Source: Henricia sp. BOLD:AAB3569 (lineage: Eukaryota; Echinodermata; Asteroidea; Spinulosida; Echinasteridae). Taken from it: DNA of 64,000 nucleotides. Below the pieces are notes generated by a model. That model ran no database searches. It was given only the letters and a program-made list of their open reading frames with translations, and was not told the DNA's origin. The stretch covers positions 124,001 to 188,000 of the forward strand of contig JBBELK010000065.1 of the NCBI GenBank assembly GCA_037783545.1. The letters run 5' to 3'. Positions 44,905 through 55,333 of the stretch are shown piece by piece. The position numbers were made by a program, and so were the translations under genes. Each line of letters begins with the position of its first letter. Position 1 is the first letter of the stretch.

Positions 44905-47900
44905 TAGGTGATCGGGCCAACAGCCCGATCACCTATTACTCTCGTACGATTTCTTTGTCTTTTTTTAGGTGATCGGGCTCAACCCGATCACCTATTGATA
45001 TCGTACGATTTCTTTGTCTTTTTTTTTTTTTTTTTTTTTTCTTCTTTTTCCACTCAAACGTTTCCAGAGCTTTTCTTCGAAACGGTTCAAGCTATCAACT
45101 TGAAACTTGGTAGGAACATCAACCCCAATGTGAAGGTGTGCATACAAGTGTGACGTCACCGTGACGTCATCGGGTATCAAATTACAACAAAAAAATGACC
45201 AAAATATGCATGTTTTAAAATGCTTCCGTCTAGAAAACCACGTGACTCATGATCTTCGTATTTGGCAGGCTTATATATCAGATCATGGCCAACAATTTTC
45301 TTTGTGTGGGCATTTTCATCTGACCCTTCCTTCTGGGGTCAATCTGAGGTCAAAGTTCAACGAAAACGAAAATCTCAATTTTTGCACTTATTGAGCAACA
45401 ATGCCCATCAAACCAAGCTGAATCTTTAAGTAACTAGGTACAGGCATAGGTCCTATGGCAGACTTTCACCAGCGTGTATAATATTATGATGGCATCAAGC
45501 GTGACGTCATCGTGACGTCATCAAGTATCAAATTACACCCTCCAAAAAACCAAAATATGCATATTTTAAAATGCTTCCGTCTTGAAAACCACGTGACCCA
45601 GGATCTTCGTATTTGGCAGCTTTATAGATGACATTCCGTGCTACAATTTTCTTTGTGTGGGCATTTTCATCTGACCCTTCCTTCTGGGGTCAATTGGAGG
45701 TCAAAGTTCAACGAAACTGAGAATCTCAGTTTTTACACTTACCAGCAACAATGCCTATCAAACCAAGCTGAATCGTTAGTAAATTAGATACAGACATAGG
45801 CCCTACGGCAGACTTCCACCAGAATGCATAGTATCATGATGGCATCAAGTGTGACGTAATCATGACGTCATCAGGTGTCAAATTACAAAAAATCAAAGGT
45901 TATTATTTCAAAAATTCATATCTCAAGAACCGTAATAGATACTTGAACAATTCTTTCACAACATGATCAGTCTAAATGAACTGAACAAATCATACAATAT
46001 CATGACCCCTGTGTGACGCCTACTTCCGGTCCAAACCGGAAGTTGTTCGAAAATGTGCATTTTTGTAAGCGTTTTGAATGCAAATAGATTCAAAGTGGTA
46101 GTGAATTTGACCATATTTCTACGGAACGAAATGTTTCCACACATTTGGACTTTTTGACTATACCATTGGTGACGTCATCACATGGACGGTAGTTACGTAA
46201 TGTGGTGTCAAAATACGCAAATTTGGAGCTGAATTGTTTTAAAATGCTGTATCTTGAGAACTACAGCAGATATTTGCATGATTCTTTCGCCACATTTAAG
46301 AACTTGACGTTTATCAAATTGTTGAACAATTTGTGCACAACATTGTGACGTCATGATATCGTCACAGGTGTCAAATTACAAAAATTAAATGGTTATTATT
46401 TCAAAAATTCATATCTTAAGAATCGTAATAGATACTTGAACAATTCTTTCACAGCATGATAGGTCGCAATGAACTGAACAAATCATACAATGGCATGACC
46501 CCTGTGTGACCCAAACCTGCGGTCCAAACCGGAAGAGGTTCGAAAATGTACACTTTTTTAGCACTTTGAATGCAAATAGAGCCAAAGTGGTAGGGAATTT
46601 GACCATAGTTCTACGGAACGAAATGTTCCCTCACATGTGGACTTTATGACTACATATATACCACTGATGACGTCATCACGTGCACGGTGGTTACGTAATG
46701 TGGAGAAATTATTTGTTGGGTCCCTTGATAATTAAGCTAACTCAGTCGTTTGAGGGCGCTATACCAAGCCTCCACTAATCTGACGATTTGCGCCCATATA
46801 TAGTGCTCGACTTCTAATAATAAAACTTGTATCTAGGCGCCTGTCTCGGGTCAGAGGTCATTTATGTATCTTTTTAAGGAGGATGTCTGGGCTACACGGC
46901 CAATGATATACACGTACGTGCGCGAGTAGTGAATAAGTCAGACAGACGAGACATAATAAGCAGGGCTTGATTTACAACCGAGAAAATTGGACTTTTGAAG
47001 ATGTAAAACTGCTAGTTTCCGTGGCATCATCGCCAGGAAAATTGAATAAACACTAGATAGCACAAGGACATTTACTTTTGGTGACTTAGCTGTTGTATCT
47101 TGGGTGTAATTATGTACGGCTAGCCTTAGTCGGCGGACCAGAGTAAATATGTCTTCTCCCCGAAAACTGTGAATGTGACATGCTGGAAATCGTTGCTGTG
47201 TTGGAAATAAAATAAACATGGTGGACCGCAACTCAAGTTGACTGGAGCGTCAGTTTATTCTAGATGCACACACAGCGCACAGCCCGCACCAAAATCTTAC
47301 TATTTTTCATCTCAAAAATTCATCCACTTTTACCTGTCCAAATCTAACGAGCAACAGTTCATTAGAAAGCTTAGAGTTTCAGTCATTCACTAACGTACAT
47401 ACAACAGCCGTCGGAGGTATGACCGACAGCCCAGGCTTTTATGAATGAACTACTCTCGCCCCGACCAGCTTTTCCCGAAGCGTTGCGATCGCGAGTATTC
47501 GGCCCATAAAAATTGCCGCTCGGCTGGGCGCGCATGCACTTCGGGTGCTTTCCGCGGATCCGAATACTTGTGACGTACATGAAAATGGTTTCCCTGAATA
47601 GCTGAAGAGGTACTGTACACGTCATTGCGTCTTCGTTATCGGTAGGTGGTCTACAACCGAAGTTACGAAAAAGGGAAAAGTAAACTCAATTTCTTGAGGT
47701 GAAATCTTCATTTTGAAAGGTAGGAGGTTTCACTGAATGAATTTTACATGTCTTAACAATTATTTGTGCGAGTTTGGAATGTTAAATGTGTTTATTTTTT
47801 TACGGAGAGCGTATTTTCTATACCCTTTCAAAAGCTCTTTTGATAGAAACGAACGCCACGCTATAGGTGTGTGTGTTGGCCTATTGAATGGGGCACTCGC

Positions 47901-49386
47901 CCGTGAAAGCACGGCGTGATGCATGGCGTGACCCCGGTCGTTGGAATCTGGTTGTGTCAACCACTAAGTCGTAAAATCATGCTGTTTTGGTAATTTTATA
48001 ACAAAATACACATCTCACATATATGCAGGATATATTTCTAGGGACGTCAGAATTACAATTAGCCGAATTTGTTAGGCCTCCTGTCCGTTAAATTTTGAAA
48101 GGAAGGTATAACCCTCCCCATATTTAAAAAAAAATGGTACAATCGTAGTTCGTACATAGGATGCACAATGCCTTTTTTTGGGCGATACCATTATTACTAG
48201 AGGTGTGTTTTTTTGCGCATTCCTGGAGTTGCAGATCTAAGTAATCAAAATTCAAATTGAATTTGTTTTTTTGGTTGTCGAATTGATGTTTTATTTTGTT
48301 CACTATATCAGCTGTAAATACAATTAAAACAATAAATACAAACCAAACTTTAAGTATTAAAGAGAATAGGCCTACAACTTACAAGTTTTTAATAGTCATA
48401 CTCATAGCCGCCCTAATTGTTTCAGTCAGGTCATTAAAAAAAGAAAAGGAAAAAAAAGGAGAAAGTTAACTAAATCTTAAGTGAGGGCATGGTATAATAA
48501 ACTATCCTGTTGTCTCTACTTAATAAACTATCCTGTTGTCTCTACTTCCAGTATCAAGATTAAAGACTATGGCCGAGCCAGAAGAAAACCAGGAAAACCC
48601 TCCACCTGGAGTATCACACTAGCATCCGCATCCTCCACTTCTTTAAATTGACTTTTGACCTTGAAGATGAGTAATACAATACCTCAAATAATGTTACTGG
48701 CCTTTATTTATCACTTGTTCAGCTATATCATTGCCAGTAACTGTTATTTCATCTGAAGTTTGTGGAGACGTCAAATTATATTGTTTTCTTTGGAGAAAAT
48801 GTGCTTGTTTCCATGGCAACCATTAATTTTATTAAAATAAAATGCTTGTTTCCATGGCAACCATTCATTTTATTGAAATAATTTATACTTTTTCTGAAAG
48901 ACCATACCACATTACCCTTATGCAGAAAGTTTTATGAGAATACTTCAATTATAGCAGAGGTTATACTGATTTATGTTACTAAAATCATTCAAATTATGTC
49001 GTTTTGGGGCCATTGTGGGGTATACGCAGTGAATGTATGGTCGGGCTTCATCGAATGATAGATATTTTAATACATATAACAGGATATCTCAAAAAGTACT
49101 TGTCCGATTTTATTCATTTAAAGAGCATTGTATTTCTGTCATCAAGACCTTTCATTTGATATATAGTTTGGGTGTTTGGGGCAAGGAATAAATTTTGGCC
49201 TGAAAACCTAGTAGTACAATTTTAGCGTTGAATAGTCAGAGTCATGTCTTGAGAATTCCAATACTTTTTCAACATCAAACAACTCAAGTTTTCAAACAAT
49301 CTCAAAACTGTGTCGTCATCATCATTTCAATGTTTATGTCACCCGATCACCTTGCGTTTGTAAAAAACACAAACGCGAAGCTCTAG
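44905..49386 (+). mobile_element. Helentron-like rolling-circle element, copy A
   Basis: The 5' end has a tandem 61-bp unit starting AGGTGATCGGG (itself a hairpin with CCCGATCACCT) and ending in poly-T. The inverse CCCGATCACCT reappears just before a 3' hairpin (GCGTTTGT...ACAAACGC), and the element ends CTCTAG before a T-run. An asymmetric inverted repeat, a 3' hairpin and a CTAG end are hallmarks of Helentron/HINE elements. From 45130 to 46700 there are about five diverged units, each opening with GTGACGTCAT and TCAAATTACA. 46.7-49.3 kb is unique sequence. There is no Rep/helicase, so it is non-autonomous. Confidence 0.7.
46705..49330. other. Unique core of Helentron copy A with promoter-like and splice-like signals
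   Basis: Not shared with copy B. 47270-47640 is CpG-rich and ends in a donor-like TATCG|GTAGGT. At 48539-48552 an acceptor-like TCTCTACTTCCAG is followed by a short frame MAEPEENQENPPPGVSH. Two small direct repeats are present: a 31-bp unit at 48497-48550 and a 45-bp unit at 48796-48890. It may be a captured gene fragment or untranslated exon. No protein family was recognised. Confidence 0.3.
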
Positions 49387-50275
49387 TTTTTTTTTTTCTT
49401 TTTCTTTTTTTTTTTCCACTCAAACGTTTCCAGAGCTTTTCTTCAAAACGGTTCAAGCTATCAATTTGAAACTTGGTAGGAACATCAACCCCAATGTGAA
49501 GGTGTGCATACAAGTGTGACGTCACTGTGACGTCATGGGGTATCAAATTACAACCCAAAAATTACCAAAATATGCATGTTTTAAAATGCTTCCGTCTGGA
49601 AAACCACGTGACCCATGATCTTCGTATTTGACAGGCTTATATATCAGATCATGGCCTACAATTTTCTTCGTGTGGGCATTTTCATCTGACCCTTCCTTCT
49701 GGGGTCAATCTGAGGTCAAAGTTCAACGAAAACGAAAATCTCAATTTTTGCACTTATTGAGCAACAATGCCCATCAAACCAAGCTGAATCTTTAAGAAAC
49801 TAAGTACAGGCATAGGTCCTATAGCAGACTTTCACCAGCGTGTTTAATATTATGATGGCATCAAGCGTGACGTCATCGTGACGTCATCAAGTATCAAATT
49901 ACACCTCCCAAAAAACCAAAATATGCATATTTTAAAATGCTTCCGTCTCGAAAACCACGTGACCCAGGATCTTCGTATTTAGCAGGTTTATAGATGACAT
50001 TCTGTGCTACAACTTTCTTTGTGTGGGCATTTTCATCTGACCCTTCCTTCTTGGGTCAATTGGAGGTCAAAGTTCAACGAAAACGGAAATCTCAGTTTTT
50101 ACACTTACCAGTAACAATGCCCATCAAACCAAGCTGAATCGTTAGTAAATTAGATACAGACAAAGGCCCTACGGCAGACTTTCACCAGCATGTATAGTAT
50201 CATGACGTCATCAGGTGTCAAATTACAAAAATTCAAAGGTTATTATTTTCAAAATTCATATCTCAAGAACCGTAA

Positions 50276-52196
50276 TACTGTTCCACAGACGGACTACTTC
50301 TGTTATCGTAAACAGAGAGCCCCATATACTCCACACACAGCGCCCGTGGTTACTGCACATTCCTATGGGCACACACAACTTCCGGCGAGTTCGTGTCAGT
50401 GGTACACACTTCAACGCTAAAACGAATCGGGCTAAATAAGATCGGAACACTTCGGGTAAAGATTTGCGCGTTCTGATTGGCCGGTTGGCTTAGAAACGTC
50501 ATCATCGGAAAAGAGTATGCTTCCAGCTAGCCTGGGGTCCATTCGCGTACAAAATCGACCGCGGGTTGCAACTTTTGCGATCAAAAATATTTTTTCTCGT
50601 CCATTAAGCGATCCATAATCAACGTGAATCACCAAGCGACAAGGTATGTATACAAAAGTAGACATTAAACAATCCTACCATACTGACAAAAAGTCCGTAA
50701 GGCCTACCATTTGTCGCAAAAATGTACTTTTAGGAGGGCATGTTGAGCAGGAATCCGAGACTTCGCTCGCGTGCAATGTCCACACCGACGTACGACCGAG
50801 TTCCACGCCGTGTGTAGGGCCGGGACGTACGGCGGTGGTGTGCCCACTGCATACGCGATGATCTCGTAATTCCCGTGAAACAAGCAATGATGCAGCGTTA
50901 GAAAACCTGCGTTTTACGTCAATCTGTGCAAAATTGTGTGCCAATTTTGTAACTGATATTGAATTTATTAACATTCAAAGACAATACGTGATATCAGATA
51001 CACCAATTAAAGATATTTAGTTGTTACTTAACAAATGAAGGCAAATAATTTGTTGAGTAATATTATTCTTTGTCAATTATTTTTGCAGCTTTTCTGTGGT
51101 CCTCGTCCTGTGACATACCACCAGTGAGCCTGAAGATGAAAAAGGGTAGTACGAGTCCCTTGATGATGCAGAATCGTCATCCATAGTTGAGCCTCCTGCC
51201 CGTAGTAACATCTGTAATTACTATTATTTGTAAAGATTTAAATATAACCTCTAGGCTCCACATCCGTTTGTTTTGATCAAAACATAAATTATTTATCTCT
51301 GAAGAATAATACGTCATTCTCTTCTCTGTTTTGTATTTAATGTAACTTTGTAAGCAATTTGGAAAGTTGTACAGTTTGTGTGTGGATGCGCTTCCTGTCA
51401 TTCTTTTTTGCTGCCCTCAATCCACACCTCTCCAAAATAGTATTGGCTTGGTAATTAACACATACAGTGATTGATTATGTCAATTAAATTATTGATGCAA
51501 GTCCCAATCTTGACAATAGACAGATTTGATTATATCAGTATCTCTTATCAATCTATTTTTCAACATTAATTGGGGAAAAATAAGGTTCCCTTAACAATCA
51601 ACATTTTTGCATAAATTATGCAAATTATGGGATTCCAATATAAACTAATTATCTGTAGTTAAGCAGGTTTGATTATTACAATGTCTTGCATCATTTAATT
51701 AAAGTAAATACTTTAATTAAATGATGCAAGATGCATTGTAATAATCAAACCTGCTTAAGATAAATTTGAGAAAAATGAGTTTTCCCTTGAAAATTGACCG
51801 TTTTTGCATAAATTATTAATTTATTATGCAAATGAGGTATTTAAAATATAAATTAATTATCTGTCCTTGTACATATATTAATAACTGTTGTTTGTACCAA
51901 CTTTGGGCCATCCAGGATAGAGTTGAGCAAAGATATATAACCAAAAGTATAAGCCACAGTGACCATTGTCGGTGCCAAATTAGAAATAAAGAAAAACATA
52001 GGATAACCTTTGACCTGCCGATGAATTTTTACCCTGTTTTCAATTATCCAAACCGACTGTAGCTTCGCAATGCAAAATCCGATTTGAAAAAAATAAACAG
52101 ATTTCTTCTAGTCAATAACCACTCTTTCAATTGACACTGATTTTAAATCGATGTGGGCTTTAAAATAAAAGGGTTGAAACTGCCTAAATTATAATT
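50276..52196. other. 1.9-kb insertion in Helentron copy B
   Basis: Copy A reads CCGTAATAGATACTTGAAC without a break; in copy B this is split after CCGTAATA and resumes at GATACTTGAAC, with TA or ATA at both edges. The insert begins with a CpG-rich 400 bp containing GATTGGCCGG (CCAAT-box-like) and a donor-like GACAAG|GTATGT at 50641. Later there is an acceptor-like TTTTTGCAG (51090). It also holds the hairpin at 51658. No protein was recognised. Confidence 0.5.
51658..51759. mobile_element. TTAA-edged perfect hairpin
   Basis: TTAAGCAGGTTTGATTATTA is mirrored by TAATAATCAAACCTGCTTAA with arms of about 48 bp and a loop of only four bases (AATA). It is either a very young MITE or an inverted duplication. 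Confidence 0.75.
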
Positions 52197-52696
52197 ATAG
52201 ATACTTGAACAATTCTTTCACAACATGATAAGTCTAAATGAACTGAACAAATCATACGATGTCATGACCCCTGTGTGACGCCTACTTCCGGTCCAAACCG
52301 GAAGTTCTTCGAAAATGTGCAAATTTTTAGCATTTTTAATGCAAATAGATTCAAAGTGGTAGTGAATTTGACCATATTTCTACGGAACGAAATGTTTCCA
52401 CACATGTGGACCTTTTGACTATACCATTGGTGACGTCATGACATGGACGGTGGTTACGTAATGTGGTGTCAAATTACGCAAATTTGGAGCTGAGATGTTT
52501 TAAAATGCTGTATTTTGAAAACTACAACAGATATTGGTATGATTCCTTCGCCACATTTAAGAACTTGACGTTCAACATATTGTTCACCAATTTGTGCACA
52601 AAATTGTGACGTCATGATGTCGTCACAGGTGTCACATTACAAGATTTCAAAGATTATTATTTCAACAATTCATATCTCAAAACGGTGCAAGCTATC

Positions 52697-52755
52697 AACC
52701 CCCAGCTATGGCGGATATGCAGGGAGGAGATATTAGTTACCGGATTAGTGTATAC
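52697..52755. mobile_element. Half of a CCAGCTATGGCGGATATGCA MITE
   Basis: The 59 bp match the right arm of the element at 57847-58187 (CCAGCTATGGCGGATATGCA ... TTACCGGATTAGTGTATAC). The other arm is missing. Confidence 0.65.
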
Positions 52756-52877
52756 AGCAGCCGATTTCACGAAACTTTACGCAATTGCGCAAGTCCACCT
52801 ACGCCATAAGTTATTGCGCAAGTAATGGCGTAAGTGGACTTGCGCAATTGAGTAAAGTTTCGTGAAATCGGCTGCTG
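52756..52877. mobile_element. Hairpin MITE (AGCAGCCGATTTCACGAAAC)
   Basis: AGCAGCCGATTTCACGAAAC is mirrored by GTTTCGTGAAATCGGCTGCT, continuing as GCAATTGCGCAAGTCCAC; 122 bp, almost perfect. Confidence 0.8.
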
Positions 52878-53231
52878 AACTTCCATTTTTGCCATTCCAC
52901 AGGTGATAACAACGTCTGAAATTCATCACAAAATGTTCATTTACCCCGATCACCTGGCGTTTGTAACAACAAACGTCATACCTCTAGTTATATTTGAAAC
53001 CTGAAACGTGTAGCTTCACTGAGCGAACAGACGCATACTATTACTAGGACGAGATTACGACAGATGGCTAAGCTGCATCAGACAGGATGCTCATAAACCA
53101 AAACCTTCATTGCAGAAATCGAGAACTTCCCCTTTTTAATACGCAACCCTTCCTTCAAAGGTGCGCCATCGGCCGATGATTCTCCCTGTGGGGATGGGGA
53201 TGGGACGGGGATGGAGGGAGGGAGGGGTGGG

Positions 53232-53452
53232 CAGAGATGCCAACATCTACGATTTAGGCGTAGTTTGTATAATTGTTTCTGCCAATGACCATGATGACGA
53301 TCAGTATTGTGACATAATTCTAGAATGCATAGCTTCAAATGTGGGGTTTAAATAGGGCTTGGGTTGGGTGTTAAGTTATAAAATGTTGTGTCCAAAGCGA
53401 GTGCCCTGTGGCAAATTACTCAAATTGTAATATATGTTGGCATCTCTGGGTG
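53232..53452. mobile_element. CAGAGATGCCAACAT MITE
   Basis: CAGAGATGCCAACAT and ATGTTGGCATCTCTG are perfect 15-bp inverted ends, 221 bp apart, in G-rich flanks that hide any target duplication. The CAGAG start suggests a hAT-like origin. Confidence 0.65.
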
Positions 53453-53612
53453 GGGGAGGGAGGAGCGTGGGGAGTGGTTGCTTATCGCGGATGCTACTGA
53501 CAGAACGAATCCAGATGGCTTTTAGTTGACCTCTCCCGAAAACAAATATGCATAATTAAATAATGAGGGCGCTGTTCACACTATATAAATGGATAATTCA
53601 GTTAAAAATAAA

Positions 53613-53905
53613 CCTAGAGCGGTCGGGTTGGCGTAGTGGTTCTTTCCTCGCCTTTCACCTCTGGCGTCCCGGGTTCGAATCCGGGGCGTGTATGTGGATT
53701 GGGTTTGCAGTCCCTACTTGACCGCGTGGGTTTTCCCCGGGGATTTCTCTGGGGGGTTTCCTCCCACTTCTAAAACTGCAACTCCTTCTTCGTCATCTCA
53801 AGTTGATAATATAGTATAGTTAAAGCTTAAACCGTATAGTTGATGGCATAAAGGGCCTTAGTTGCCGAAGATGCCATAAATTAACTAAAAATCAAAAACA
53901 AAAAA
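53613..53905 (+). mobile_element. tRNA-derived SINE, GGTCGGGTTGGCGTAGTGG family, copy 1
   Basis: A-box-like TTGGCGTAGTGG, B box GGTTCGAATCC, then GTGGGTTTTCCCCGGGGATT and a GATGCCATAAATTAACTAAA 3' end with an A-rich tail. It is matched in reverse at 60728-61005. Confidence 0.8.
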
Positions 53906-54035
53906 CCTCGTTCTGACTTCAATAATGTTTGTGAGTACTTACCAAAGAGATGCCTCAAATAGGAGAAAGTCGCCAGCCCAAGAAATAACAATGCTGCAAA
54001 AATGGTTTGTACAACTTATACGGTCAAAGAAATTT

Positions 54036-54282
54036 CTCGTCAGCAATGCGCGCGCGCCAAAATCGTGCCACGAAATACGCAGCTATATGCCTTTGCTATA
54101 GACTACTAAAGTGTGACGTCAGTTGCCATGGTAATTGGGTCTAAACATTCGCTGGTAATCTGAAACGTCCATTGGTATAGCGCAGGAAAACAGTTCACTG
54201 GTTTTAGTGTAGACCCAAAAACCATGGCAACACACAAAGGGTGACGTTTTCACTTTAGTAGTCTATTGAGCTGCGTATTTCG
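54036..54282. mobile_element. TTAAAGGCACAGG MITE, copy 4, split by another MITE
   Basis: The left arm (CTCGTCAGCAATGCGCGCGC through CGCAGCTATATGCCTTTGCT) and a short right arm (GAGCTGCGTATTTCGC) are separated by the element at 54099-54264. The outer ends are lost. Confidence 0.75.
54099..54264. mobile_element. TAGACTACTAAAGTG MITE, copy 2 (nested)
   Basis: TAGACTACTAAAGTGTGACG and CACTTTAGTAGTCTA bound a complete 166-bp copy, near identical to that at 19447. It sits in the loop of the MITE at 54036. Confidence 0.85.
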
Positions 54283-54876
54283 CATCCTCTTGCAACAGTG
54301 CCCCTTTAACGCACTCCCTAACTCCTGCGTACAGTGGCCCTGTTGAAAAAGGCCCCATTTGGCGGTGGGACTAGCGACAGAAATCTTGTCGCCTCTGCTG
54401 GACCAATCAGGACGCTTGCAGTGCATTGTGCAGCACGATTCCAAGCATTCAAATGTAACGCGCGCAGATTGTAAACACCGTGCATGCATGTGATACATCA
54501 TGTACTCGGTAATGCTGGCCGTTGTCCGCGTCGGCGATTGGCTGCTATTTAAAGCATATTGGGGAATCCGTTCCATTACATTCGTCAGCATGCATCCCTG
54601 TTATTAATTTGAAAAACTGCGGAGTAAATAAGGTTCGTCGTTTGAAAGTTTGGTAGGAATGGGACAGTCATAAGGAACGGAACCCAATAGAATTTCTGGA
54701 AAGTATAGAAATTGTTTCTTTTCGGCATAACATGACCGAATTGATTAAATTACATCAAAATGACTCGGGCGTGAGTTGGCTCAAGACAACAGCCGGCTCG
54801 CTCCACAGATTTGCGCGTATTTCCTCAGGGTATTGTCACGTCGCTTCGCAGAGTGGAAATTCCCTGAAATCTCAGG

Positions 54877-54936
54877 ATGCGTATTTCGTGGCACGAATTT
54901 GGCGCGCGCGCATTGCTGACGAGCCTCTGCCGTTAA
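54877..54936. mobile_element. TTAAAGGCACAGG MITE, copy 5 (right half)
   Basis: TGCGTATTTCGTGGCACGAA, GGCGCGCGCGCATTGCTGAC and CTCTGCCGTTAA match the right arm only. Confidence 0.75.
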
Positions 54937-55333
54937 CGCTTTCCTCATATTGGTGGCGCCCTACTAGATCCGCATGAATAGTCTGATACCCTTGCCATTG
55001 TTATCGAGCGTGACTCGTTTATCTCTATGGCGTGGCTGCACGTGCAGTCTGGTAAACAAACAGCCGGAAACAGGTGCATGAGCTAACCAATAGTGACACG
55101 TCAGTTGATTGGGTTTTCGGGCTATTTTTGGTGTTTACCACGTGGGTTTTAGACCAGTTACGTCGAATTTGTTGGCCATAACTGCAGACCAAAGCTACCT
55201 CTGCCTGCTCATGAGTAAACTGGAGGTTGTGCTGCCGATCTCAGAATCTGACGTGAAATTGTTTGAGACCGAACGATCGATGAAGAATCCACAACAGAAC
55301 AGACATTCACACAACAACCAGCAACACAGCGAG

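Larger units (their letters stand above)
49387..52988 (+). mobile_element. Helentron-like rolling-circle element, copy B
   Basis: It lies head-to-tail behind copy A and starts at the poly-T and CCACTCAAACGTTTCCAGAG; the 5' hairpin units are missing. Units match copy A (49500-50275 and 52197-52690). The 3' end has CCCGATCACCT, the hairpin GGCGTTTGT/ACAAACG and CTCTAG at 52983-52988. It is interrupted by 50276-52196 and by smaller elements at 52697-52877. Confidence 0.7.
52989..55333. other. Intergenic region before SLC35B1
   Basis: It contains the elements at 53232, 53613, 54036 and 54877. The rest (for example 54290-54870) has only short unrecognised frames. The SLC35B1 promoter should lie just before 55334. 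Confidence 0.5.

Noticed and set aside
45130-46700. CRISPR-like spaced repeats
   Set aside because: The units are 330-400 bp, diverged, and part of a eukaryotic transposon.
46938-47231. 97-codon minus-strand frame
   Set aside because: No family recognised and it lies in the non-coding Helentron core.
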